Positions 7,348 through 16,257 are shown, numbered from the stretch's first letter. The stretch is DNA of 64,000 nt from JBEKYD01 sp052148435 (GCA_052148435.1 JBKQIF010000115.1:74384-138383), one strand, 5' to 3'. Notes: generated by a model from the sequence alone, not told the origin. Numbers and translations are program-made.

Positions 7348-8456
7348 CAGGTGAACATCCCCCAGCCGAGCGAAAGTCCGTTGGCCACACAATTGAAAGC
7401 GGAAAGCTCGCCCACGTGCATGGCCAGCATGCGGGCGAACAGACGGGGGTCGCGCGCCATGGCCCGGAAGGTCCGCCGGCGCAGCGCGGGAAAACGGTCG
7501 AGCGTGAGCATCAGATCTCCCATCCATTGGGGCCGCCGTCCCAGCCGCCGGTGGGCAGCCTGATAGACGGAAAGATCTTCGCGGGCCAGTGCCGCAGCCA
7601 GCGCAACCGCCTGCTGGAAGAGCAGGCACAAGCCTTCGCCGGTAACGGCGTCGACCGAACCGGAGGCGTCGCCGATCAGCGCCACATTGGCTCTCCATAC
7701 GCGCTTGAGGCGCCGGGTGGCCGAAACCCCACCGCGCTCGGAAGAAGCCTCCGCGGCCGATTCCAGACGGCTCCGCAGTTGCGGAAAGCGAGACAGACCG
7801 GCATCCAGGCGCAGATGCGGATCGCGCGAGATCGCGACCACGCAGACCTCGCCATCGCTCACCGGAGTGACGTAAACCTGGCAGCCGTCGCCCCAGTGGA
7901 TTTCCATGAACTCGCTCCAGGGCGCAATCCGGTAATGGCGGCGAAACCCATAGCGCCGGCTGTCGCGCTCACTGGCGGCAAGGCCGCCCCAGCGCCGCAC
8001 GGCCGAGTTGCCGCCGTCGGCGCCGACGATCCAGCGCGCGCGCACCAGACGATTGTCCACCCACACTCCGGCGTTTACCAGAGAGGTTACGCGCGCGCCC
8101 CACAGCATCCGCACGCCGGCCTGATAAGCATGGTCGACGAGGAACTGGTGCAGCGCGGTGCGGCGCAGCCCGAAGCCGCGGCCGGTGGGGAAACGGGCCG
8201 CCACCGATTCTGCGCCTTCGGCGAAGCGGATGCCGGCGAAGGACCGCGGCCCAGCGTCCTCGAGCGCCAGTCCCAGCGAGCGCGCCGCCCGTACGCCATC
8301 CGGCATGATACCTTCGCCGCAAGCCTTATCCAGCGGCGGTTGGCTGCAATCGGCCACGGTAACTTCGAGTCCCAGCCGGCGAGCCGCAAGCGCGGCCGCC
8401 AGTCCGGCGGGACCGCCGCCGACGATGAACAAGTCGGTAGCGGAAAGCGGCGTCAT
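7347..8456 (-). CDS. FAD-dependent oxidoreductase (geranylgeranyl-reductase / UbiH-like monooxygenase family)
   Basis: A 369-residue flavoprotein. The N-terminal Rossmann motif IVGGGPAGLAAA (about residues 11-22) binds FAD. The second flavin motif appears as VGADGGNSAVRR (about 143-154), and the C-terminal FAD contact as ALIGDASGSVDAVTGEGLCL (about 260-280), typical of the geranylgeranyl-reductase/phenol hydroxylase superfamily. Substrates in this family are prenyl chains, quinones or polyketide phenols. It is coupled to the downstream YceI-like gene by a one-base overlap. AGGGAG lies directly before the ATG, which is unusually close, so a start a few codons downstream is possible. The substrate cannot be assigned from sequence. 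Confidence 0.85.
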   Translation of the reverse strand: MTPLSATDLFIVGGGPAGLAAALAARRLGLEVTVADCSQPPLDKACGEGIMPDGVRAARSLGLALEDAGPRSFAGIRFAEGAESVAARFPTGRGFGLRRTALHQFLVDHAYQAGVRMLWGARVTSLVNAGVWVDNRLVRARWIVGADGGNSAVRRWGGLAASERDSRRYGFRRHYRIAPWSEFMEIHWGDGCQVYVTPVSDGEVCVVAISRDPHLRLDAGLSRFPQLRSRLESAAEASSERGGVSATRRLKRVWRANVALIGDASGSVDAVTGEGLCLLFQQAVALAAALAREDLSVYQAAHRRLGRRPQWMGDLMLTLDRFPALRRRTFRAMARDPRLFARMLAMHVGELSAFNCVANGLSLGWGMFT

Positions 8457-8897
8457 CTCCCTACTTCTCCATTTGCCATGGTCGGAGCAGAGCGAACAGC
8501 CGCACCCACCGGGGGTTCACATGCGCTCGGTACAGGACGCCGTTCGACGCCGCCGCTAAACAAACAGACATCCGTTTCGAAGTTCCATGTTCTAGTGTTA
8601 TTGCAATTGTGACGACACCCGCAGGTGGCTGGTTTCAGGCATTTTTCGGTAGCGTTGGATCGCCCGTTGCCCCGCGTCTTTCAGGCGAAAAACTTCTCGC
8701 GCCAAACGATCGTGAGTGAGACGCCAGGCGGCTGGGACGGAGAGTTGGGTCACTCAAGGCTCAGGGCATTTTCGCCACCCTGACATCGGGGCGCCAGCGG
8801 CAAACCGCCGCCCGCCGCGCGCTCGCCGTGACGGAGTCACCTTGCGTGCCCCGCCGGAATGACGGCGCGGTAGCGCTCGGGCGGTATGCTGTAGGGC
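8457..8897. other. Divergent intergenic region, no gene supported
   Basis: About 440 bases between the leftward oxidoreductase and the rightward beta-galactosidase. A 36-codon leftward frame (start in AGACAT near 8570, stop just before the oxidoreductase ribosome site) is present but has no supporting features. No promoter stands out. Confidence 0.5.
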
Positions 8898-10604
8898 ATG
8901 AAGAATAAGACCCGCCTTTCGATTGCGGGCGCAGCGGTCCTGCTCGCGCTCGCGGCGGCCGGGCAGGTGAATGCGCCTAAGCCCGCTTCCGTGCCTCACT
9001 TGGAGAAGCGCGGGAACGCCACCCAGCTCATCGTGGATGGACGGCCCTATCTGGCCTTGGCGGCGGAGCTGGCCAATTCGGCTTCTTCCAACATGGAGTA
9101 CCTGGCGCCTTACTGGTCCAGGCTCGTGGCGTCCCACGTGAATACGGTTGTGGTGGCCGTGTCCTGGGAGTTGATCGAGCCCGATCCCGGCAAGTTCGAC
9201 TTCTCCCTGGTGGACGCCATCATCCGGGATGCCCACAAGCACAACCTCCGCCTGATGCTGCTGTGGTTCGGAAGCTGGAAGAACAGCATGTCCACCTACG
9301 CGCCCGCGTGGGTCAAGAAGGACACCCGGCAGTTTCCCCTGGTGGTGGATGAGAACGGCAACGGGCTGAACATGATGTCGGTGTTCTACGAAGCCAACTG
9401 GAAAGCCGATGCCAAGGCCTACCGAGCCTTGATGCGGCACCTGCGGGAGGTGGATGGGCGGGACCAGACGGTCCTCATGATGCAGGTGGAGAACGAGGTG
9501 GGCATTCGCGGCACTCTTCGCGACCACGCGCCGGAAGCGGATAAGGCGCTCAACGGGCCGGTTCCCAAACAGCTGATGGACTACCTGGCGAAGAACCGCG
9601 ACTCGCTCATTCCCGAGATTCGCAAGCAGTGGGCAGATAACGACAACAGGACCTCGGGCACGTGGCGGGAAGTCTTCGGCAGCGACCGCCGGGCCGACGG
9701 CATCTTCATGTCCTGGTATTACGCCCGCTACATGGACCAGGTCGCGGCGGCCGGAAAAGCGGAGTATCCCATCCCGACGTTTGTGAACGCTGCGTTGGGC
9801 GACTGGGCCGGCCAGTACTCGAGCGGCGCGGCACTGGCCGATACCCTCAACATCTGGCAAGCCGCCGCGCCGCACATCGATATCCTTACTCCGTGCATCT
9901 ACCGGCCGGTCTTCTCCGAGTGGGCCTCGCTGTTCCACCGTGCGGGCAACCCTCTGTTCATCCCGGAAACGCGGCCCGACCCGGGCTATGCCGTGTGGGC
10001 ATTCGGCAGACACGACCTGATCGGTTTTTCGCCGTTCGCCTATGAGCGTTCCGCCGACGGCAACACGCCGCTGGCGCGCGCTTATAACGTACTCGGGCAG
10101 CTTGCGCCGCTGATCCTCGAAGGGCAATCGAAGGGCACCATCAGTGCAGCCGTGGTGGACCCCGACAAGCAATCGGGGAGCGTGGAACTGGGCGGCTACA
10201 CGTTCGAGCTTAAGCCGGGACGGGGCCCCGGTGCGCAGCCCGCGAACCAGCAGGCAGCCGGCGGGCGCGGTCAGACCGGCGTTGGGCCCGAACAGGGCGC
10301 GTTTAACTCATCCACCGGCTATGCGATGTTCATCTTGACGGGTCCCGACGAGTTCGTCGTCATGGGGTCCGGTGGGCAGATCACCTTCCATCCCAATACG
10401 CCCGGGCCCAAGACGGCATCCATTTCGACGCTTGAAGAGGGCAGCTACGTGCATGGCCGCTGGGTTCCGGGCCGCCGGCTGAACGGCGACGACACGTCGC
10501 TCGATTATAGCCTGGTGGAGCAAGCCAAGCGGAATCAGTCTGGCCAGGGGCTTCGCTTCGGGAACGACCCTTCCATCGTGCACCTCACGATTTACCGTTA
10601 TTGA
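8898..10604 (+). CDS. Secreted beta-galactosidase-like glycoside hydrolase (GH35/GH42-type barrel with DUF5597 C-terminus)
   Basis: A 568-residue protein with a Sec signal (about 1-25). The TIM barrel shows VSWELIEPDPGKFDF (start of the clan A barrel), the acid/base region MMQVENEVG (Glu near residue 200) and the probable nucleophile in LFIPETRPDPG (Glu near 357). The C-terminal 150 residues resemble the DUF5597 domain found on Caulobacter-type GH35-like enzymes. It probably removes terminal galactosyl or related residues from plant oligosaccharides in the periplasm or outside. An insert rich in Gly, Gln and Ala (about 437-465) is likely a flexible loop. It stands alone, transcribed in the same direction as the DhaL-DhaK pair. 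Confidence 0.85.
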   Translation: MKNKTRLSIAGAAVLLALAAAGQVNAPKPASVPHLEKRGNATQLIVDGRPYLALAAELANSASSNMEYLAPYWSRLVASHVNTVVVAVSWELIEPDPGKFDFSLVDAIIRDAHKHNLRLMLLWFGSWKNSMSTYAPAWVKKDTRQFPLVVDENGNGLNMMSVFYEANWKADAKAYRALMRHLREVDGRDQTVLMMQVENEVGIRGTLRDHAPEADKALNGPVPKQLMDYLAKNRDSLIPEIRKQWADNDNRTSGTWREVFGSDRRADGIFMSWYYARYMDQVAAAGKAEYPIPTFVNAALGDWAGQYSSGAALADTLNIWQAAAPHIDILTPCIYRPVFSEWASLFHRAGNPLFIPETRPDPGYAVWAFGRHDLIGFSPFAYERSADGNTPLARAYNVLGQLAPLILEGQSKGTISAAVVDPDKQSGSVELGGYTFELKPGRGPGAQPANQQAAGGRGQTGVGPEQGAFNSSTGYAMFILTGPDEFVVMGSGGQITFHPNTPGPKTASISTLEEGSYVHGRWVPGRRLNGDDTSLDYSLVEQAKRNQSGQGLRFGNDPSIVHLTIYRY

Positions 10605-10779
10605 GCGTGAGGGCAGGACTCTCGATGGTTTGTGTAGGCGGAGGGGCCGCCCCGGCAAGTCTGCCACCGTATTGTGCGAGACAATCAAGTGTGAACCATC
10701 ACGCTCGCAATGCCTCCCACCAACACTCTGGGGGTTGTTTTCGCGTCTTCTCCGGCGGGAAGGCAGCGGCTCACTGAGT

Positions 10780-11457
10780 ATGGAACACTCATCCCTGCCC
10801 GCGGTGGAACTGGTGGTGCGGACCATCGCGGAGACCGCCGTCGCCAACGAGACCTACTTCTGTCAATTGGATTCCGTGGTTGGCGACGGCGATTTCGGCT
10901 ATTCCCTGGCGCGGGGTTTCGAAAAGGTCCTGGAGGGCTTCGGCGGGTTCGACCGTTCGAGCCCCGGGGCCTTTCTCAAGAAAGTCGGCCTGACGATCGC
11001 GAGCCGCGTGGGTGGAACATCCGGCCCTATCTGGGGGACGGCGTTTCTGCGCGCCGGAACCGCGGCCGGGGCGAAGGCCGCGCTCTCCGGGGCCGACGTC
11101 GTGGCGATGCTGCGCGCCGCCGTGGAGGGGATAGTGGCGCGCGGAGGCGCTTCGCTGGGAGACAAGACCTTGCTGGATGCCCTGGTTCCGGCAATCGACC
11201 GCCTGGAAGCGGACCTGGCGGCAGGCGCAGCCGAAGCCCTGGCCAACGCCGCTCAGGTGGCCGAGCGTGCGGCGGCGGAGACCTCCGGTATGCTTGCCAA
11301 ACGAGGCCGGGCTTCCTACACGGGAGAGCGCAGCATCGGCTCTCCGGATCCGGGTGCGGTTGCGATCGGAGTGATTGCCAGCCGCGTAAGCGCCGCCTGG
11401 CGCGAGTATGGTTCATCGAAAGGCGCAATGGATACTCATGAGAAAATTCGTCAATGA
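10780..11457 (+). CDS. dhaL: Dihydroxyacetone kinase subunit L (nucleotide-binding DhaL domain)
   Basis: A 225-residue all-alpha DhaL domain. The Mg-ADP site is visible as QLDSVVGDGDFGYSLARGF (conserved D-x-x-x-G-D-G-D-x-G), followed by VGGTSGPIWGTAFLRAG (conserved G-G-T-S-G-p-L/i-y/w-g) and GRASYTGERSIGSPDPGAVA (conserved R-A-S/a-Y/y-l-G-x-R-s-x-G-x-x-D-P-G-A). It supplies the phosphoryl group to the dihydroxyacetone bound by DhaK. ATG 10780 is chosen because it fits the family N-terminus; no strong ribosome site precedes it. Its 3' end overlaps dhaK by 20 bases. No DhaM phosphotransferase subunit is present, so the pair may use ATP directly or act on another short ketose. Confidence 0.9.
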   Translation: MEHSSLPAVELVVRTIAETAVANETYFCQLDSVVGDGDFGYSLARGFEKVLEGFGGFDRSSPGAFLKKVGLTIASRVGGTSGPIWGTAFLRAGTAAGAKAALSGADVVAMLRAAVEGIVARGGASLGDKTLLDALVPAIDRLEADLAAGAAEALANAAQVAERAAAETSGMLAKRGRASYTGERSIGSPDPGAVAIGVIASRVSAAWREYGSSKGAMDTHEKIRQ

Positions 11458-12433
11458 CCCCAAGCAGTTCGTACCCGAGATGTTGAAGGGAATCGCGCTC
11501 GCGAACCCGGCCGAGCTGCGCTATGTGCCGGAGTACAACCTGATCATGCGCGCCGATGCGCCCAGCAGCCGGAAAGTATCCATCGTGCAGGGCTCCGGCT
11601 CGGGCCATGAGCCGGCCCACGTCATGCTGGTGGGCAAAGGCATGCTGGACGCCGCCTGTCCCGGCGATGTTTTCTCGGCGCCTCCGGTCGATTACGTGTA
11701 CGAAACCACCAAGTTGATGAAGTCGGAGAAAGGCGTCCTCCACCTGGTCAACAACTATACCGGCGACCGGCTGGCTTTCGACATGGCTCGCGAAATGGCC
11801 GAGGCCGACGGGATTCGCGTGGAGACGCTCCTCATCGACGACGATGTGGCCGTAAAGGACTCGACCCACACCGTCGGCCGCCGCGGAGTGGCCGGGAACT
11901 TCTTCGTCATGAAGGCCGTGGGCGCGGCCGCCGAGTGCGGCGCGGAGCTGGACTCGCTGGTCGCGCTGGGCAAGCGGGTCAATAGCGTCACCCGCACCAT
12001 GGGGATCGCCTTGAGCTCGTGTACGCCGCCGGCCAAAGGTTCACCGCTGTTTCAGATCGCCGAAGACGAGATGGAGGTGGGGGTCGGAATCCACGGCGAA
12101 CCCGGACGGCGCCGCGCCAAACAGGCGTCGGCAAACGAGGTGGTATCCCTGCTGCTGGAGGCGGTCATGCCGGATTTGCCGTTCGGCTCGGGAGACCGGG
12201 TGGCGCTGATGATCAACGGCCTGGGTGGGACGCCGATCGCCGAACTCTACCTGCTTTATGGAATCGCCCACGAGCGGCTGGCGGCGCAAGGCATTCAGGT
12301 GGCCCGAAGCTATGTGGGCGAGTATTGCACCTCGCTCGATATGGCCGGCGCGTCGCTCACCCTGGTCAAGCTGGATGACGAGCTGATGAGCCTCCTGCTG
12401 GCGCCGGCCGTAATTCCCTATCGCGTCTTTTAG
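11438..12433 (+). CDS. dhaK: Dihydroxyacetone kinase subunit K (substrate-binding DhaK domain)
   Basis: A 331-residue DhaK protein. Conserved blocks are KVSIVQGSGSGHEPAHV (about 46-62), the GMLDAACPGDVF and VDYVYE region, VKNYTGD-like LVNNYTGDRLAF, and GVGIHGEPGRRR, whose His at residue 219 corresponds to the histidine that forms the covalent hemiaminal with dihydroxyacetone in Escherichia coli DhaK (His218). Length and spacing match the stand-alone family. ATG 11438 is chosen over an upstream in-frame start at 11408 because the family begins M-[KR]-K-[FL]-[IV]-N-x-P. The L-before-K gene order with no DhaM resembles kinases for dihydroxyacetone, erythrulose or related sugars; the true substrate is open. 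Confidence 0.92.
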   Translation: MRKFVNDPKQFVPEMLKGIALANPAELRYVPEYNLIMRADAPSSRKVSIVQGSGSGHEPAHVMLVGKGMLDAACPGDVFSAPPVDYVYETTKLMKSEKGVLHLVNNYTGDRLAFDMAREMAEADGIRVETLLIDDDVAVKDSTHTVGRRGVAGNFFVMKAVGAAAECGAELDSLVALGKRVNSVTRTMGIALSSCTPPAKGSPLFQIAEDEMEVGVGIHGEPGRRRAKQASANEVVSLLLEAVMPDLPFGSGDRVALMINGLGGTPIAELYLLYGIAHERLAAQGIQVARSYVGEYCTSLDMAGASLTLVKLDDELMSLLLAPAVIPYRVF

Positions 12434-12582
12434 TTTACGGTGGTTATCCCCGCCCTCCCACGATGGAGTCGCCGGGCGGGTTTCCCGTGTCCGGATATGC
12501 TCCGGCTCCGCGAGTTTACCGGCCCGGTGGCTGAAACGAGGCGCCCGCACCTAGCCAGGCGCCAGCCTGAGCGAGGTCCAGC

Positions 12583-13677
12583 CTAAACAGTCCACGTCTC
12601 GGTGAGCGCACGCTCGAAATTCCCACCCAGAATGAGTTCGATGTTCCGGCTGGAATAGTTCCGGCTCACCAGGCCTTCGGCCAGATCGTAGATTTTCTTT
12701 GCATAGTCGATTCCATCCAGGTCGAATCTCCTGGTGGGACGAACGCGAATATCCCGTCCGTCCAGATCGACGTCGCTCCCTATGCCGGCGTGCTCCACCC
12801 CGGCCAGTTTGGTCAGATGGTCGAAGTGATCCAGTACATGCTCCATGGTGACTCGTCCCGCGGCCCGAACAAAGGAGCGGACCATGGTAATACCCATGAC
12901 GCCTCCCGTCGCCGCCATACGCTTGATTGCTTCATCCGTTTTGCAGCGGGGACTACCCGGAACCAGCGCGCGGCAGTTGGAGTGGGTAACGAAGACAGGC
13001 TTTCGAGATGCTTCGATAGCATTCATCGTGGTCCGGTCGCCGCAATGCGAAATATCCACGGCCATGCCAACTTCATTCATGCGCTCCACGATCTGAACGC
13101 CGTATTGGCTGAGGCCACAGTCTCGCGGGTCGGAAGATCCTCCGCCGATCCTGTTACCGCTATAAGTAAGCTGCGAGACCCGCTGGCCCAGCTCATAGAA
13201 GCGGTCTACGTCCTCGACGGTTCGAAAATGCGCGGAGTTCTGCTGGCCAATCAGGATGCCGATCTTGCCGAGAGCCTTTGCCTGTTTGAAATCGGCGACT
13301 CTCTCGATGCGCTGGAACTGCTCCCCGTGCGCCGCGATGAGCGCGTTCCACCCGGTAATGTCCCTCATTGACTCCGTGTAGATGTCTCCCGCGGTGTACC
13401 CGACGGCGGGGTGGAACACGGTCGTTCCCGAATCTCTCAACCGGACGAAATCGGCTTGCCGGAACCGGCCCGGATGGTTTTCCCAGACCAACAGTTTCCT
13501 ATAGTCCAAGGTCAATAGGCCCAGCATGTCGATCACCGTGGAGCGGCGAACCAGGTCCACGGCGCGTGCCGAATATTCCGTTTCACTCCGGGCAAAAACG
13601 GAGAACCGGCCACGGTTGATCATCGGCGCACCCAGGGATAGCGCCGCGCCTTTCAGAACCGAGCGGCGAGAGATCAT
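12583..13677 (-). CDS. Peptidase family M19 (membrane dipeptidase) homologue with Tat signal and altered metal site
   Basis: A 364-residue protein with a Tat-type signal (SRRSVLKGAALSLGAP). The M19 amidohydrolase-like barrel is recognisable: DISHCGDRTT (His211) and VTHSNCRAL (His232) carry the two alpha-zinc histidines, and GIGSDVDLDG matches the conserved G-s/t-D-f/v-D-G segment. The first metal motif (normally D-x-H-x-D) reads VIDMLGLLTLD, so the histidine and aspartate are absent, and the bridging glutamate region (usually G-x-E-G) reads IGQQNSAH, with Gln at about 145. Family knowledge says these residues hold the beta zinc, so the enzyme may be monometallic, act on another substrate or be inactive. 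It is coupled to a small upstream frame (4-base context TCATGA). Confidence 0.85.
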   Translation of the reverse strand: MISRRSVLKGAALSLGAPMINRGRFSVFARSETEYSARAVDLVRRSTVIDMLGLLTLDYRKLLVWENHPGRFRQADFVRLRDSGTTVFHPAVGYTAGDIYTESMRDITGWNALIAAHGEQFQRIERVADFKQAKALGKIGILIGQQNSAHFRTVEDVDRFYELGQRVSQLTYSGNRIGGGSSDPRDCGLSQYGVQIVERMNEVGMAVDISHCGDRTTMNAIEASRKPVFVTHSNCRALVPGSPRCKTDEAIKRMAATGGVMGITMVRSFVRAAGRVTMEHVLDHFDHLTKLAGVEHAGIGSDVDLDGRDIRVRPTRRFDLDGIDYAKKIYDLAEGLVSRNYSSRNIELILGGNFERALTETWTV

Positions 13678-13784
13678 GAGGTTGCGGTATCTCCCGGGGA
13701 CAGGTAACGGCGGGCACGCTTTTTGTTCAGCCCGCGGATCTCTTCATCGTGTTGTGCCAGGCAGACCTGGCAGTGTTGGGTCAT
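13674..13784 (-). CDS. Putative 36-residue CxxC small protein coupled to the M19 gene
   Basis: Reading leftwards from ATG 13784 gives MTQHCQVCLAQHDEEIRGLN, then KKRARRYLSPGDTATS and a TGA that overlaps the ATG of the M19 gene. The CxxC followed by H-D-E-E-I resembles short acidobacterial proteins that begin with a CxxC/HDxEIH pattern (from memory, unverified). AGGA lies about 10 nt before the ATG. The stop/start overlap argues for real translation and coupling; function is unknown, perhaps metal binding. Confidence 0.4.
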   Translation of the reverse strand: MTQHCQVCLAQHDEEIRGLNKKRARRYLSPGDTATS

Positions 13785-14090
13785 TATTTACTCTGTCCTA
13801 CCCGACAATAGTCCTGGGGCCCCGCCGGAACAAGACATACGAAAGTATACACGAACCCCTACACTTCGGATGCGGTACTTTCCTGGCGTCCCCGAACGGC
13901 CAGCCAATCACGGCAGGTCCCGACTCCCGTGCGCCGCGCAAGGGTGCGTGAGCGGCGCTGCCGGCGGGCGTCGCCGCGCTGGGAACACGAAACGGCCGGG
14001 AGCCGAACCCAAACTGCCTGGGAAGAGCGTCTGTCCGCGACGCGAGACCCGCTAGGAGAGACAATAGGGTTTCGGAACGAAAGGTCTGAT
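13785..14090. other. Divergent intergenic region, no gene supported
   Basis: About 300 GC-rich bases between the leftward CxxC frame and the rightward flavoprotein. Open frames here are extensions or shadows without ribosome sites. AAAGG at 14080-14084 belongs to the flavoprotein gene. Confidence 0.5.
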
Positions 14091-14666
14091 ATGAAGGCGA
14101 TCGCTTTTAACGGCAGTGCGAGACGAGGCGGCAATACTGCAATCCTGCTCCGCTACGTGCTTCGCGAAATGGAAAAGGAAGGCATTGAAACCGAACTGGT
14201 GGAACTGAGTGGATCGAAGATCCATGGTTGCCTGGCGTGCCGCGAGTGCTCGGCCCGAAAAGACGGGCGATGCGCGCAGAACAACGATGTGGGGAACGCC
14301 TGTATCGAAAAAATGGCGGCAGCGGACGGTATTGTCCTCGGTTCGCCGACCTACGTGGCCGACGTCTCGCCGGAGATCAAGGCGCTAATCGACCGTGCGT
14401 GCATGGTCGGGAACGCCAATGGCGGCATGTTCCGCCGCAAGGTGGGGGCGGCGGTGATCGCGGTGCGAAGGGCGGGGGCGATGCACGCGTTCGATGCCCT
14501 GAACCACTTTTTCCTGATCAGCGAGATGATCGTACCGGGCTCGTCCTACTGGAACATCGGGATCGGGCGGGAACCCGGCGAGGTGGAAAAAGACGAGGAA
14601 GGCATCCGCACCATGAAAGTGCTGGGACGGAACATGGCGTGGCTGCTGAAAAAGTTAGGCTCGTAA
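14091..14666 (+). CDS. Iron-sulfur-flavoprotein-like NADPH-dependent FMN reductase
   Basis: A 191-residue flavodoxin-fold protein. The FMN phosphate loop is GSARRGGNT (residues 8-16), and LGSPTYVADVSPEIKALIDR is the second flavin-contact region. Cysteines at 47, 50, 53 and 61 form CLACRECSARKDGRC, the compact CxxCxxCx(n)C pattern of iron-sulfur flavoproteins, which hold a [4Fe-4S] cluster beside FMN and pass electrons to quinones, oxygen or peroxide. AAAGG sits 6 nt before ATG 14091, fixing the start; the longer upstream frame is unsupported. It is monocistronic. The alternative is a generic azoreductase-type reductase without a cluster. Confidence 0.88.
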   Translation: MKAIAFNGSARRGGNTAILLRYVLREMEKEGIETELVELSGSKIHGCLACRECSARKDGRCAQNNDVGNACIEKMAAADGIVLGSPTYVADVSPEIKALIDRACMVGNANGGMFRRKVGAAVIAVRRAGAMHAFDALNHFFLISEMIVPGSSYWNIGIGREPGEVEKDEEGIRTMKVLGRNMAWLLKKLGS

Positions 14667-14847
14667 ACAATTTCGACACCGGGGCGCGCTGGTAAAGGCG
14701 TTGCGCGCCAACACACCCCACCACTGGCCAATGTGTAAGTACAGGATACGCTCCGATTTTGTCGGCTGGCGTGCACCTGGACAGCCCCTGCTCTCTTGTC
14801 GCGCACCCTCCTTCTTGGGCTATGCTGGATTGGAGAGAGTATCCCAG

Positions 14848-16257
14848 ATGTTGTGGCTCGTGACCGCGCTGTTGTTGGCTCCGCAGTCGGCGGCGCCCAA
14901 TCCCTATCGGGAGGCCGGAGCGGCGTTGGCTTCGGGCGACCTGGCCGAGGCCGAAGCGAGCCTCGAAGCGCTGACCGCCAAGGATCCAGGCAATGCCCGC
15001 GCATGGATGCTGCTGGCGCAAACCTATGCCCGGCGCAAGAACGGTACGGCTGCGCTCGCGGCTGCGTCCCAATCCGAAAAGTTGGGCGCCCGGGACCCCG
15101 ATGTGCTTCACGGCCTGGCCTTCCTGTTCACCGGTCTTCAGCCGGATCTGAAGCGCGCCGCCGATTTGGAGGCGCGCTACGCGGAACTTCAGCCCGCCGA
15201 CAAAACCGCCTGGAGGCGCGTGGCCGCGATGTACCTGGAAGCCGGCCAATTTGACCGCGCCATTGTGGCAGGCACGCAAGGGCTGGCGGTCGACGACAGC
15301 CAGGAACTGCACACCGTGCTCGGCCAGGCGTACCAGGGCAAACAGGATTGGGAGCACGCCGCCCAGCATTTGGCGGCGGCCGTCAAGCTCGCGCCCTACG
15401 ATGAGAATGCGCACTTTCTGCTGGTCCAGATGTACCTCGATCGCCAGGACTTCGCCGGTGCCGGCGAGGCCATCGCCAATGCTCGCAAAGTCTTTGCGCG
15501 CAGCCCGCAGATCGAGCTTGCGGCCGGCGTCTGCGCCTATGGTTTGCGCCGCTTTCCCGAAGCCGTGGACCAGTTTCTGAAAACCATCGCGCTTGCGCCC
15601 GACGTGGCGCAGCCTTATCTGTTTCTCAGCCGCATGCTGGACCAGGCCGGCGACCGCCTCCCCGAGGTTATCGAGCGGTTCCGCCAGTATCACGCCCGCC
15701 ATCCGGACGATCCCGGCGCGTGTCTTCTCTATGCCGAGGCGCTGGTGGCGGGACTCGCTCCGGAAGGTTTTCCGCCCGGGGCGGAACAAGCCATCCAACT
15801 GCTCGAGCGGGCCCGGTCGCTCGACGGCAACCGAGCCGAGACCCACTATCAACTGGGTTGCCTGCTGGAGCGCAAACGCGAGTATGCCGCGGCCGCCGTC
15901 GAGCTGGAGCGCAGCGTGGCGCTCGATCCGCGGCAGCCCGGCGCGCACTTTCAACTGGCGCGCGTCTACGAACGGCTGGGCCACAAGCAGGACGCCGCCC
16001 GCGAGCGGGACGAGCACCAGAGGCTGACCGAATCGCCCGATGAGCCCCCCAGCGCCGAAACGCGGATTCACGACTTGATCGACGATGTGACGCGCTCGGG
16101 CCGCGTGCTAGAGGCCGGCGGCTTGAGCGACCGCCTCGGCGCCCAACGGCAGATCGCGCCGGGACGCCCGCCGCTGCTCGAGTTTCGCTATCTCGAAGGC
16201 GCCGCGCGTCACGGCTTTGCCAACCTGGACCTGGTGATCGACGATGCCGGCCATTAA
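14848..16257 (+). CDS. TPR-repeat secreted protein
   Basis: A 469-residue protein with a short N-terminal signal (MLWLVTALLLAPQSAA) and about ten TPR units, for example EAEASLEALTAKDPGNARAW and AIVAGTQGLAVDDSQELHTV, repeating every 34 residues. TPRs form superhelical scaffolds for protein contacts; the signal places it outside the cytoplasm. The last 60 residues (after about 405) lose the TPR pattern and could be a frameshifted tail or a divergent domain. GAGAG precedes ATG 14848 by about 8 nt. It overlaps the next TPR gene by 14 bases and forms an operon with it and the CRTAC1 gene that follows. Confidence 0.85.
   Translation: MLWLVTALLLAPQSAAPNPYREAGAALASGDLAEAEASLEALTAKDPGNARAWMLLAQTYARRKNGTAALAAASQSEKLGARDPDVLHGLAFLFTGLQPDLKRAADLEARYAELQPADKTAWRRVAAMYLEAGQFDRAIVAGTQGLAVDDSQELHTVLGQAYQGKQDWEHAAQHLAAAVKLAPYDENAHFLLVQMYLDRQDFAGAGEAIANARKVFARSPQIELAAGVCAYGLRRFPEAVDQFLKTIALAPDVAQPYLFLSRMLDQAGDRLPEVIERFRQYHARHPDDPGACLLYAEALVAGLAPEGFPPGAEQAIQLLERARSLDGNRAETHYQLGCLLERKREYAAAAVELERSVALDPRQPGAHFQLARVYERLGHKQDAARERDEHQRLTESPDEPPSAETRIHDLIDDVTRSGRVLEAGGLSDRLGAQRQIAPGRPPLLEFRYLEGAARHGFANLDLVIDDAGH

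Noticed and set aside
8457..8570. 36-codon minus-strand frame just upstream of the FAD oxidoreductase
   Set aside because: It has no ribosome site or recognisable features, though it ends only a few bases before the oxidoreductase start. It is too weak to annotate.
8754..10172. 472-residue minus-strand frame opposite the DUF5597 beta-galactosidase
   Set aside because: Antisense shadow with His/Arg/Gly-biased composition; the plus-strand frame has a signal peptide and catalytic motifs.
12448..12483. Possible terminator after dhaK (CCCGCC...GGCGGG then TTT)
   Set aside because: The stem is only 6 bp with a loop of over 20 bases and a short T run.
14848..16257. Treating the odd last 60 residues of the first TPR protein as proof of a frameshift
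   Set aside because: The tail does not show TPR or UnbV similarity in any frame that I could recognise, so a frameshift is possible but unsupported.
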